The position numbers were made by a program, and so were the translations under genes. The notes beneath the pieces are model-generated. The model was not told the origin of the DNA and did not search any database. It saw only the letters and a list, made by a program, of their open reading frames with translations. 64,000 nucleotides of DNA from Amoebophrya sp. A120 (taxonomy: Eukaryota > Sar > Dinophyceae > Syndiniales > Amoebophryaceae): contig CAJINV010000016.1 in NCBI GenBank assembly GCA_905178155.1, positions 644,259-708,258 of the forward strand, written 5' to 3'. Shown piece after piece: positions 43,701-50,900 of this stretch. Positions within the stretch are counted from its first letter, which is position 1; every line of letters begins with the position of its first letter.

Positions 43701-43862
43701 GCCCTGACGCGGGATATCGACTACGTGTTCCAAAAAATCCAGCGGGCAACGTCCATCACCAGCTTTTTGGAGCCCCTGTTTCCGGATTTCGATGCTTCGG
43801 TCTTGGAAAAGGTCAAGCAGGTTCGACGGGACGGTGGCCGGACCGGGCGGCGCGAGGCGTGA
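22742..43862 (+). CDS. Giant multi-exon membrane protein of unknown family (about 2691 residues)
   Basis: I do not recognise this gene. Forty coding pieces sum to 8076 nt in one frame once 38 introners and one GT-AG intron (31559-31729) are removed. The start may be ATG 22742 or 23174 (MGTLQEHVRNC). An N-terminal basic region with six His precedes a membrane span (LALLLVAAFAAAALVLL, about 23331-23390). A long Cys-containing, beta-looking middle with Gly/Ser linkers follows. Near the C-terminus are membrane stretches at about 38400-38500 (RYYGLLVIIVHSLLTLFLM), 38560-39110 and 42818-42870 (TALLVFFWYMVYG). A coiled-coil-like segment (39746-39950) lies between them. Exons are as short as 30 nt (40558-40587). 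Overall it looks like a large surface or endomembrane protein with a big lumenal part. Two fused neighbours cannot be excluded, but no intergenic gap is seen. Confidence 0.72.
23626..23938. mobile_element. Introner-like element, worn family B
   Basis: Begins TATCCTGGGTGTAAAATAAA and ends, inverted, TATCCTGTGTAATAAAGAAG. Flanks CGCCG and CGCGC match at 3 of 5. Removal joins LPPRR-SPSGCV in frame. Confidence 0.8.
24083..24390. mobile_element. Introner-like element, family E
   Basis: Long inverted repeat of about 45 bp, e.g. GAAATCGACAAAGTTGAAAT left and GAAATCGTCAAAGTTGAAAT inverted right. Duplication TCGGA (24078-24082, 24391-24395) is exact. Removal joins IKIG-LEAEVR. Outer ends are TATGGATG and TCCACA. 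Confidence 0.93.
24896..25185. mobile_element. Introner-like element, badly worn family A
   Basis: Left TATGCACAGGAAACAAATAG then GTGTCTGGAA; right end inverted TATGAAATTTGCAAGTATG then GGTCTGG. Flanks GAGCC and TCCCC barely match. Removal by the rule joins SPGEP-EGVRFE in frame. Probably an old copy. Confidence 0.65.
25484..25771. mobile_element. Introner-like element, family B
   Basis: Ends TATCCCGTGTAAAAACG and, inverted, TATCCTGAGCAAAAACG. Duplication GCCGA (25479-25483, 25772-25776) is exact. Removal joins KTRP-SEKIQI. Confidence 0.94.
26155..26417. mobile_element. Introner-like element, family A
   Basis: Ends TATGGATTGCAAAAATG and, inverted, TATGGAATGCAAATATG. Duplication GTCTG (26150-26154, 26418-26422) is exact. 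Removal joins LRQQS-AFANKR. Confidence 0.94.
26466..26649. mobile_element. Introner-like element, worn family F
   Basis: Begins TATGTAGTGCAAAACTAGTA. A tempting GT-AG pair (GTATGT to TTTTTTCAG) would bring a stop codon. Removal by the element rule, with flanks AAGCG and AGGCC (3 of 5), keeps the frame open (AHNFK-RVLLQN). Confidence 0.75.
27050..27282. mobile_element. Introner-like element, worn family A
   Basis: Left end TATCAATTACAAATATG plus full core; the right core has decayed, leaving inverted TATGCATTGCAAATATA. Flanks TGACC and CGACC match at 4 of 5. Removal joins AGD-QQTSELQ. Confidence 0.85.
27691..27997. mobile_element. Introner-like element, family E
   Basis: Ends TATGGAAGCGTCAGGACCGA and, inverted, TATGGGAATGTCAGGATCGA. 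Duplication GCGCA (27686-27690, 27998-28002) is exact. Removal joins SAAA-QFRECM. Confidence 0.93.
28052..28313. mobile_element. Introner-like element, family A
   Basis: Ends TATCAAATGCAAAAATG and, inverted, TATCAAATGCAAAAGTG. Duplication TCCAG (28047-28051, 28314-28318) is exact. Removal joins HCNFQ-SLLPNI. Confidence 0.94.
28805..29100. repeat. ATGTAC/TGATGTA-type satellite, left block
   Basis: Irregular tandem run of motifs such as CATTGATGTATCATACATCG and TACATTGTACA, many of them self-complementary. It mirrors in composition the 14-bp array at the other side of the nested element. Confidence 0.85.
29101..30000. repeat. 72-bp GC-rich tandem repeat, about 12 copies
   Basis: The palindromic marker AGGCGCCGGGGCCCGGCGCCT recurs at 29261, 29333, 29405 and onward with a 72-bp step, joined by CTGCAAGTCGGACCGGCAG. 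A 72-bp period equals 24 codons, so stop-free frames of 200-370 codons arise on both strands. I do not regard these as genes. A few copies carry deletions. Confidence 0.92.
30001..30660. repeat. CTGCCGGCGCAGCTGCGCCGGCAG palindrome array
   Basis: About nine copies of a 24-bp near-perfect palindrome (halves CTGCCGGCGCAG and CTGCGCCGGCAG), spaced roughly 60-110 bp apart and linked by GAGCTC, CAGCATCAAACAGCTG and GTGCTGG motifs. It continues the GC-rich block without a break. Confidence 0.88.
30680..31075. repeat. 14-bp tandem repeat ATGTATGATGTACA
   Basis: Successive subarrays of CATGTATGATGTGC and ATGTATGATGTACA, 14 bp each, with a short interruption at about 30805-30890 (ACCGCGCACCGGGTACGC and a TACATCGCAGAATTTGCGATGTA hairpin). 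Confidence 0.9.
31797..32098. mobile_element. Introner-like element, family D
   Basis: Ends TACTACAGTGAAAAATGCCC and, inverted, TATTACAATGAAAAACGCC. Duplication GTGGA (31792-31796, 32099-32103) is exact. Removal joins FFGCGW-TPFNDF. Confidence 0.94.
32449..32736. mobile_element. Introner-like element, worn family A
   Basis: Left TATCAAATGCAAATATC, core broken to GGTGGTCTGGAA; right inverted TATGCATTGCATAAAATAAA. Flanks GGGCG and GGTCG match at 4 of 5. Removal joins NREG-VRATEA. Confidence 0.83.
32835..33083. mobile_element. Introner-like element, family J (singleton)
   Basis: Ends TATGACAGTGCACAACACAA and, inverted, CATCAGAGTGCCCAACCCCC, so the right end is ATG, not ATA. Duplication CGCCG (32830-32834, 33084-33088) is exact. 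Removal joins FEVSA-GTSTES. Confidence 0.85.
33173..33462. mobile_element. Introner-like element, worn family B
   Basis: Left TATCTTAAGTAAACAGGGCC; right inverted TGTCCTGTGTAAAAACATC. Flanks GCACG and GCGCG match at 4 of 5. Removal joins MQLPH-AESFQA. Confidence 0.85.
33507..33655. mobile_element. Introner-like element, family F, short (149 bp)
   Basis: Long inverted repeat: CAAAAGTATCGTACTCGTAT left; CAAAACTATCGTACTCGTAT inverted right, then AAATGCA on both. Duplication GTTTG (33502-33506, 33656-33660) is exact. Removal joins FSMFGF-DLINDF. Confidence 0.94.
33694..33955. mobile_element. Introner-like element, family A, duplication lost
   Basis: Both ends intact (TATCAAATGTAAAAATG inverted on the right) but flanks GTACG and CTCGG match at only 2 of 5. 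Removal still joins VLSRY-GQTNHV in frame. Confidence 0.88.
34032..34316. mobile_element. Introner-like element, family B
   Basis: Ends TATGCTGAGCAAAAATGAC and, inverted, TATCCTATGTAAAGACGTC. Duplication AAACC (34027-34031, 34317-34321) is exact. Removal joins IMTQT-GSDLRV. Confidence 0.93.
34481..34759. mobile_element. Introner-like element, family B
   Basis: Ends TATCCTATGTAAAAACGTCC and, inverted, TATCCTGTGTAAAAACGTTC. Duplication TGCTG (34476-34480, 34760-34764) is exact. Removal joins TYPML-LATPEC. Closely related to its neighbour at 34032. Confidence 0.94.
34850..35161. mobile_element. Introner-like element, family C
   Basis: Begins TATCAAAGTGAAAAATCCCC; ends, inverted, TATTGTGATGAAAAATCCCC. 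Flanks GGTGA and GGCGG match at 3 of 5. Removal joins EPGVV-TCALLG. Confidence 0.87.
35209..35417. mobile_element. Introner-like element, family G
   Basis: Ends TATCCCACAAAAAAACTGTT and, inverted, TATCGCAAGAAAAAACTGTT, then TCACTGT on both. Duplication CACGA (35204-35208, 35418-35422) is exact. Removal joins NKVST-TYRVTR. Confidence 0.93.
35459..35720. mobile_element. Introner-like element, family A
   Basis: Ends TATCAAATGTAAAAGTG and, inverted, TATGGATTGCAAAAATG. Duplication CACCG (35454-35458, 35721-35725) is exact. Removal joins EFVNT-VSGNNL. The interior is close to the copies at 19057 and 57956, same orientation. Confidence 0.95.
35770..36022. mobile_element. Introner-like element, family A
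   Basis: Ends TATGGATTGTAAAAATG and, inverted, TATCAAATGTAAAAATG. Duplication GCTTC (35765-35769, 36023-36027) is exact. Removal joins RHTGF-DQVSTA. Only 44 nt of exon separate it from the previous element. Confidence 0.94.
36471..36759. mobile_element. Introner-like element, family E
   Basis: Ends TATGAACGCGTCAGGATTCA and, inverted, TATGGATGTGTCAGGATTGA. Duplication TGGCA (36466-36470, 36760-36764) is exact. Removal joins TKRTW-QLWLKT. Confidence 0.94.
37265..37528. mobile_element. Introner-like element, family A
   Basis: Ends TATTCATTGCAAATATG and, inverted, TATCAAATGCAAATATG. Duplication CGCCG (37260-37264, 37529-37533) is exact. Removal joins VGFFLA-DGYRHR. Confidence 0.94.
37782..38065. 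mobile_element. Introner-like element, family G
   Basis: Ends TATGCAAAGAAAAACGTGTT and, inverted, TATCCTAAGAAAAACGCGCT, then GTTACACTTA on both. Flanks GGTGG and GTTCG match at 3 of 5. Removal joins WDTRRW-LVGLPL. Confidence 0.87.
38604..38769. mobile_element. Introner-like element, family H
   Basis: Ends TATCCCAAAAAAAAGAGCAC and, inverted, TATCCCACGAAAAAGGGCAG. Flanks CTTTA and CTGTA match at 4 of 5. Removal joins GKGALY-GWVLHI inside a membrane segment. Confidence 0.88.
38858..39091. mobile_element. Introner-like element, family J (singleton)
   Basis: Left TATGCAAAAAATAAAAATGC; right inverted CATGCTGCGCAAAAGTTG. Duplication CGTTT (38853-38857, 39092-39096) is exact. Removal joins DVTAV-CLFLAR, continuing a membrane span. 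Confidence 0.82.
39140..39401. mobile_element. Introner-like element, family A
   Basis: Ends TATCAAACGTAAAAATG and, inverted, TATGCATTGCAAATATG. Duplication CCGTC (39135-39139, 39402-39406) is exact. Removal joins VQMAPS-FFSQSA. The interior runs opposite to the copy at 35459. Confidence 0.95.
39488..39740. mobile_element. Introner-like element, family A
   Basis: Ends TATGGAATGCACATATG and, inverted, TATCAAATGCAAATGTG. Duplication GAGAT (39483-39487, 39741-39745) is exact. Removal joins GAQQE-ISRLQA. Confidence 0.94.
40249..40552. mobile_element. Introner-like element, family D
   Basis: Ends TACTGCAATGAAAAATGCCC and, inverted, TATTACAGTGAAAAACGCCC. Duplication GCAAA (40244-40248, 40553-40557) is exact. 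Removal joins KWQQQ-TVADLV. The interior is inverted relative to the copy at 60443. Confidence 0.94.
40588..40921. mobile_element. Introner-like element, family C
   Basis: Left TATCGTAAGGAAAAATCCCC; right inverted TATCAAGAGGAAAATAAATC. Flanks GGAGC and GTCTC match at 2 of 5. Removal joins SELE-RRGLGT; the preceding exon is just 30 nt. Confidence 0.82.
40983..41303. mobile_element. Introner-like element, mosaic of families C and D
   Basis: Left end begins like C (TATCAAAGTGAAAAAAGCCC), right end like D (inverted TATTACAATGAAAAATGCCC), and both run into the C-type GATATGGGG block. Duplication TCGTG (40978-40982, 41304-41308) is exact. Removal joins RLTFFV-DQASWA. Confidence 0.92.
41366..41686. 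mobile_element. Introner-like element, family B
   Basis: Left TATGCTGAGTAAAAACCTCC; right inverted TATCCTGAGTAAAAATGTGC. Duplication TCCGC (41361-41365, 41687-41691) is exact. Removal joins QRYVR-DFNFVG. Confidence 0.93.
41928..42185. mobile_element. Introner-like element, family A
   Basis: Ends TATCAAATGCAAATATG and, inverted, TATACATTGCAAATATG. Duplication CTTCA (41923-41927, 42186-42190) is exact. Removal joins GSLCAL-HIGELK. Confidence 0.94.
42260..42480. mobile_element. Introner-like element, divergent family G
   Basis: Ends TATCGAACAAAAAAAGTTC and, inverted, TATGGAGAGAAAAAAGTTTG. Duplication TTATC (42255-42259, 42481-42485) is exact. Removal joins KQLLS-TGSTRG and skips an in-frame stop. 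Confidence 0.9.
42614..42812. mobile_element. Introner-like element, family H
   Basis: Ends TATCTCACAGAAAAAAGTAG and, inverted, CATCCCACAGAAAAGGACCG. Flanks CCCCA and CCTGA match at 3 of 5. Removal joins IIFVSP-TALLVF into a membrane span. Confidence 0.85.
42912..43205. mobile_element. Introner-like element, worn family A
   Basis: Left TATCAACTGCAAATATG then a broken core (CAGTCTGTCTGGAA); right inverted TATGCATTGCAAACATG. Duplication GACAG (42907-42911, 43206-43210) is exact. Removal joins QETED-SNETPA. Confidence 0.9.
43276..43603. mobile_element. Introner-like element, family B
   Basis: Left TATCCTGAGTAAAAACATG; right inverted CATCCTATGTGAAAACGTAC, so it ends ATG. Flanks CGATT and CGACT match at 4 of 5. 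Removal joins AITIPD-LVLQVQ. Confidence 0.9.
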
Positions 43863-44924
43863 GCGTCGTCTCTGCGGCTATTCGCTATCCAAGGAAAATA
43901 AAAGTAAATTTGTATTCTAGAGTTATTGGGACGGGTTGTACGAGTAGTACTACTAGCCCTGGAGGTGTTTTTCGCTTTATGTTTCTGTTTCATCAGGCAA
44001 TTAGACCGAAAATTCCAAATAGCACCACGCTACGGCACGAGAATACGCATGTTTGCGTGTGCAGCTTCGATATGTCAGTTGATACTTCGAATCTATAAAG
44101 GCCATCAGGCCGAGAGAGCACGATGTATAGAGTTTATTGGCAACATGATGTATAGATTTCTTTGCAAGTTGTGACCAGCAGCGCAGGATTTTTTTGAAAG
44201 CACAGATGGGGTATTGCTGGCCGCGAGCGGGCGTCACCTGAATACTTGAAGAGTTTCACTGCAGAAGTTTCGCGATTAGTTTTTGGAAGGACGTTGGTAA
44301 AGTTTTCTATGCGGCTGAAGAAGTAGAATCTGCTTGTGGCTACAGCGTGTGGCGGCATGTTGGCGACCTGCTGCACATTATTCAGGAATAAATGCAGAAG
44401 AGCGTTCTTTACGTTTTTTTTGTCATGATTGATGCACACGCACCAGTTTTTTTGTGCCCGCAACGCGATCTATCATCAACTACAGGGAGGTATTTTATTG
44501 CCCAAGTATGACCACGAGGGACGTATCTGAAGGATCTGAATGATTCGAGTTTTTTTGGAGTAGGGAGAATCTCGACCTTTTTGGGGCGTTTTATGGAGTG
44601 AGCCTGGGCACTGCGATTTTTTTGCGGCGCGACCAGCTGGCGAATCCACGCTCGATCCAACGGCTTTTTTCCGACGATGTGCATTGGAAACATTTTTTTT
44701 TGATGTCGTGCTTTGGTAAAAGTAATCGTGCGCAAGGACGAGAACTGCGGGATCAACCCGGCGCTCCTCGGGCATGGCAGAGGAAAGAACAAGTACCTGC
44801 GGGATGAACAGTCTAGTTTTATTTTTACCTTGGACTTCGCACGGCGGAAGTCTTCAATTTTTGCATGATCGAGTGACCGTGAGGACTTGTCATCCGGCTG
44901 TAATATGGCGTAGTTGTGTAGTTT
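43863..44924. other. Intergenic region, no gene supported
   Basis: Holds several short open frames. The longest is a leftward basic frame at 44409-44936 that overlaps the start of the Pumilio gene and has no family motif. No introners or arrays. Confidence 0.5.
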
Positions 44925-47900
44925 ATGTGTAGCCACGTAGAGAAAATACCGATGCTATCAAGAACCGTGAGCGAGACGAATCCGCACGGTGCGGTGTTGC
45001 CGCCGGGGGCTTTGGACGATCTCAACCTCCTCCCGAGTAGTAAAACTGGCAGCGTCAACTTGGCGGGCCTAGACCAAAACGAAAACTCCTTGTCGTCCTC
45101 GTCAACCTCCTCCGTGAATAATAATTTCGGTTGTAGTACTAGTTCGGCGTCGTCATTATCCCAATCGAATAAGCCCGTCAACAAGCCACCGCAGTTGAAT
45201 ATCAATTTGATTAACCAACAGGAAAACAGCACCTCGAGCACGAATGACACGACGAGGAGTAGCAGCTCCTTTATGGAGCAGCACACCACGACCTCCAGTG
45301 GAGGTCTTACTTTCCCGGGCAGCAATTTGACTACGCCCAGTAATCAACCACACGGAGCTGGGAACAACTTTTGTAACGCAGCTGGTTCTACTTCGAGTGG
45401 CACGCCATCGGGATCGGGACAGGGAATAAACACCTCCAACTCGTCGTCTTTGTTTGTGTCCAGTTTGAACAGTTTAAACAACTCCGTGGTACCGCGGACG
45501 AAGCAGATTTTGGACCTTTTGCTGAATATAGGCGGTGGATCTACCACTTCGGGAGGAATATCAAATGGCGCTCCTGAGCGACCTAGCGGTTCAATACCAG
45601 TACACGGGGCCGCGACCGGTTCGACTCCGAGTACTATACCGGGGGGTATGATGGGCGGGGGTCAACAGCAAAATCTTGATCCGCTTCTAGTAGAACACCA
45701 AAATGCTGCAAGCGGTGCAACGTCCTCGGGGAATAACCACAGTGTTCCTGCTTTGACCCAGCTGAGTCAAGTGAACCAACAGAATATCAACCTGCAGATG
45801 ATGCACATGCTGAACCACAGCGGGGGTGGTGCACCTTGTTGTAATCATGCCAATCTACCCAATGGCTCTACCGGAGGCGTTCTTGGACAACATTCGCAGC
45901 AGAATCTTCAGCCGCAGATGTTGAATCAAGCGGGAGCATCAATCAATTTCCTAGCGACCACTTCCGCGAGCGTGGTCGAGAACGCGCCACTTGAAGGAAT
46001 AATGACTCAGCAATCAGCCGCGCCGCAAGCGCAACAGGCAGCTGTAGTCCAGCAGCAGCAGCACCAGCAGCAGCAGCAGCAAGTACCACACCAGCAACCG
46101 ACGCCTTCGCAGTTCGTGCAGTTTCAACAGCCACCGCAATTCATCACAACGCAGAATCTTCAGCCACCAATGGCCAACACGAGCGCCACCGTCGGGACGT
46201 TTGGGTCCTTTGAAAGTCTGGAGCAGATTTGGTCACAGCTGAACGCGGCCAATTTAGTCCCGCAGAATAATGGGGATGGCGGTGCTGGTATGACAAGTGC
46301 GCAACAGCAGCAGCAGCAGCAGCAGCAGCAAGGGCTGCAAATGAATTTGAACCAAAACAGTTCCAACTTGTCGCAACATCATCCTACACAAAACATCGTG
46401 AACAATCAGCAGCAAAATCAGAACGTTCTTTTCGGAAACCCGCAACCTGGTGGGAGCAACAACATCAACATCAACCCTTCTTTCGCCCTGAACCAAGTCA
46501 GCCCGTTATTGTGGCAAACGCCGAATACGACCGGGTCGCACAATCATCGAACCACTTCCGCTGACTCTCTTTTCGAACCCTCGCCACAGATGCTGAGTTC
46601 TTCGGGGGGGATGTTGAGTAACACGAATGATTTGATGAACCGCACCTGCATATTGAGAGGAAAAATTCCCCCTCCCCATATCGAAAAGGTATGTTTCCGA
46701 AAATTTGTCTTGCTGATTTAAGACCCCAAATCAAGTCTGTCTTGCAAGAAGACAACTCCGCAGGCTCTGCCGCACTATGCAGGCGGTTTGTCATGCTGTT
46801 GGGCCTACAGCATAGACGTCTCTCATGCTAAGCGCCTAGGCCGAAAGTTCTCTACTCAGGCAGGGCAGGAGCCTGCAGTCCTCGCCAGCAAGACAGATCT
46901 GATTTGAGTACGCAAATCCAGCATCAGAAACTTCGTTTTGATATGGGGAGGGGGGATTTTTCCTTTTGATACTGCAGCTACGACAGTGGCTTCACAATGG
47001 TGAGTTGCCAAAGCTCCTTCCACCCGCAGCAGCAGCAGGGAACAACGATGAACCAGGGGACTAATTTTTCTGCAGGTAATATAGTACAACCTCCGGCGAG
47101 TCGTGGTTCCTTTTCTTCTAATGTTTTCACCAACGTGAACCTACTGATGGAGCAGCAGCAGGAGCCTCTGGCGGGACCATTTTTACAACAACCGATGGGT
47201 CGTTGTACTAGCGGCGGATCTAGTGTAAAAATCGGGGATCATCAATTACAAGCAGGGGCCGGAGCGGGACACTTGGCTGCAACCGGGACAATCAATACTG
47301 GGCCGCCAGCAACAGCAGCGGTCGCACCCTCCAACCTGAACTTGAATCTGTTCAGCCCACCGATATTAAACGGGACAAGCAATCCTGTGAGCCACGGCAT
47401 TGCTACGAATGGGACTCCGATGAATTCCTCGGAAATAAGTAGGAGCAACATCGCCCGAGAACCTCCGCAAGGTGCCAACCCTGAAGCAGGTGGGGCGGTA
47501 CACCCGCAGTTTGTGCTGAACTTTGGAGAAACTATCAACCAGAACAATTTCTTTCCCACGCCCGATACCACCCCGGTGAGCCACAACAGCGGTGTGCACA
47601 TCAACAACCACAGCGGTTGTGTGGATCTGAACTTGAACGTGGTTGGGCCGGCGCATCATGGCAACACAATTACCGGAGGGCCAGTAGCATCACAGGCTCA
47701 CCATGCTTGCGGCGCCGGTCCTGGTTTTGGTGCGCCTCCAAATCCTGTAGTGCTAAACCCGCAGCCAGTTTTGTGTCCTGGAAATAGCGCTAGTGGGGCG
47801 GCCACGGAGGGTACTTAGTTCTAGATGGGGTTATTGAAACAATGCCGGTAGAAGTGGCACACTGTATGAACTATTTCTATTTCGTGGATGTGGGCCTGCA

Positions 47901-50900
47901 TAATTACTTGCTCTGGCATGTTGTTGATGCCGTGTGCCTGAGTAAGTGTACAGCGGACCACAGCGACATTCACGACCTACTTCATCAGGTCCGAGTGCAC
48001 CAGCTGGTGTGCCGACGCTCTGTGCCTACCAAAGAGCTACAGCTGATGAAGAGATTGCAGAGAAGAAAACTACCGGTGTTGGTCCTCATGGTGCAACGGC
48101 AGGATCTTCGGCTATCAAAAGGAAAAATCCCCCCTCCCCATATCGAAAACGAAACTTCTGATGCTGGATTTGAGTACACAAATCAGAATTGTCTTGCTGA
48201 AGAGGACTGCGGGCCCGCATCAATCCTGAATAGAGAGGCTTTGGCTTAGGCACTTAGCATGAAAAACGTCTGCGCTGTCGGTCAAACAGCATTACAAACC
48301 GCCTGAATAATGCGGCGGAGCCTGTGGAATTGCCTTCTTGCAAGACAGAGATCATTTGGGGTCGCAAATCAGCATTGCAAATTTTCTGCGACGTACCTTT
48401 TCGATATGGGGAGGGGGAATTTTTGCCCGCGATATCGGCGAGAAGTTCCTTTGGGGATCATCCCGGAGAACAAGAGCAGCAGCAGCAGAATTACAACGGA
48501 CGCAGTTCTTGTTTCCGAACGCGCAGCGGCCAAGGTAGGAATTACAACCAGAACGGGTACGGGAATGGGAATTCTGGTGCCACCTATCTATCGCAGAACT
48601 CATCTCACAGAACTACCGGGATGATGGACAAGGTACGGGTACTACTATTAGCCGTGAGCAACTTGGTACGGTTATGCAATTTTCATTCTGGTCGCCCCGT
48701 CTTGTCGATCCGGAGGTTCGTGCTGTTTCGAGGATCTGTATCTGATGAATGTAAAAATTCAAATCCAAATACAGCCCGTGTCCAACAGCAACGAAGCAGG
48801 CTTTACTTCCCGCTCTGAAGACCACTACACTCAGCGCAATTATCATCAGCCAGCTCGTTTCCATCCGCGGACAACCGGTGCCACCAGCAGCAGCGCGTCT
48901 TCTGCGGCAGGGAATCATCCTAACATGAGTCGAGTCTTCAGCACGCCGATGAAATCCGGTGGTCCAGCTTCACGTCAAAACACTGCTGCCTCCAAAAATC
49001 GTGATGAACAAGATGTTGACAAAAATCTCTACCGTGAGTTTTCGCCGAAGTCCAAGTGTGAGCAGCAGAGAGGCGCCGGGGTGGGAAGTACTACGAGTGG
49101 GTCGTTGTCCAATGCGGCCGGTAGAAGTGAGCGAGAGCTGGCGCACGACCCAGATCGCAATCTCTACGCGCCAAAGCACGGAGCGACGACTGATCGCGGA
49201 GGTGGATGCAGTGGTGCTTCGGCTTCGACCGGTGCTGGCGCTAGGTCTACTACTTTCCAGCAAAATAATGCAGCGGGTCGTGCAGGGATTGCAATTGCAT
49301 CTGCAACTTCTTCTCGACGTGGATATCTGGATAATTCTGAGCAGCAATCCAGTCAATCGAACCTCCAGAACGAGCCGAAAAATTCTTGCCACAACACGAC
49401 GACACTGCTCTCGACGTCTCTCATCGCTTCCGCGCCGACCGAAAACTTGCAGCACCATTTGCTTCAGTTCCAAACGTTTGAGCTGACGTTTCCAAAGCAC
49501 AGGGCTCCCTTACCGACTCACCCAACTTTCAAACGGATTTTTATGCGGGACGAGCAGGACAACAGCAAGATTTTGTCGGATTCGGAGATTTGCTCTATCG
49601 CGCAAAGTGAGCCGGAAGTGTTGCAGTGGGTCCTGTACCAGGCGGCGGTGAAGGGGGTTATATGCACTGCAAAAGTGTCTGGGTCTGGAAGGTTGGAACT
49701 TGTCATGCTAAATCTGAATCACGCAAAAATCTGTGTTGCATGAAGATTGCCAAATGCTGCCCACTTTTGATCAAGTTGAGAGGCAGTTTCTCATGCAAGA
49801 TAGGCATGGTAGTGATCTCACGGAATCTGGCATGCTAGGTCCTCCATTACAGATCATATGGGTCATGGAAAACCTGCATGACAAGTCGAGCAAAGTTCCA
49901 GACCCAGACACTTTTGCATTTGATAGGTTACTATGCGGGAGAACTCGGGTTCGGTCGGCTTGCCGGAAAGAAATTTGACGTCTCTCACTGCTCCTGGAGC
50001 ACGCAGTCACACATCGGGAAAAGTGGAATCTAGCACGGGAGCACGCACTGGAAGTGCAGAAAAGGAGGCAAGAACTGCGGTAGAGGACAAGGAGAAAATC
50101 GATACAAATTCATCTTCGTTGGCACCCTCTTCTTCAAAACAAAAATTCCAAGCGTTTCCGACTTTTTTCGAAGATGAACGGGTAGAGGCGGTGATGCAGG
50201 CCCTGATTCGCTCCTCGGAGACTGCGTTCTTTGACCTTGCGGTAAGTGCTTACCACTTCGAGGTGTACTTTCGCTGCTTTCGCTGTTTTGATCATGCGCA
50301 ACATTCTTTGGAAAGCACATGACTATGACAGCATTCATTTCCTAATTGCGATTTTGCATCATTTCTAAATCTTTGTTAAAACTCAGTCCGGCGACCGTCA
50401 GCAGGTTGTCGGCCGGCGGAACAACTTACTGCAACTCATCTTGGACATAATCGTTGTGCAGAACCGGAAAGACGATCTGCGTCACTTACTGCAAGACTTG
50501 CGGAAGCGGTTGCTGCAGCTTTCCAAGCAGGAGTACGCGGCGAGGACCATACAGAAGCTGATCGAGTGCGTGGGGCTGGTCACCGAGAAGAGCTTGGCTG
50601 CAACTTCTACTTCTTCTCATGCAGGAACGTCAAATAGAGAGGAGATACCAGCCGGCATGCAGAAACTATCAACAGAAGAAGCAGAGCAGCCGGGCTTCTT
50701 CATGGATTTCCTGAAAGAGTGCATCGACCAGGAGGTTGTAGAGGGGATGTTGATGACTATCGGGGGGTTATCAACAACATCTTCTTTGTCAACATGCGGG
50801 GGACCACAGGCACTAGAGAAGAAGAACAAGATCCGCATTGCCAATTGCCTCATGGTGAATGAGCACGGTATAATAGTACAGTTTGCTCCTTTTCAGCAAC

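Noticed and set aside
44409-44936. Leftward basic ORF of 175 codons
   Set aside because: No family motif, overlaps the Pumilio start, composition like non-coding DNA nearby.
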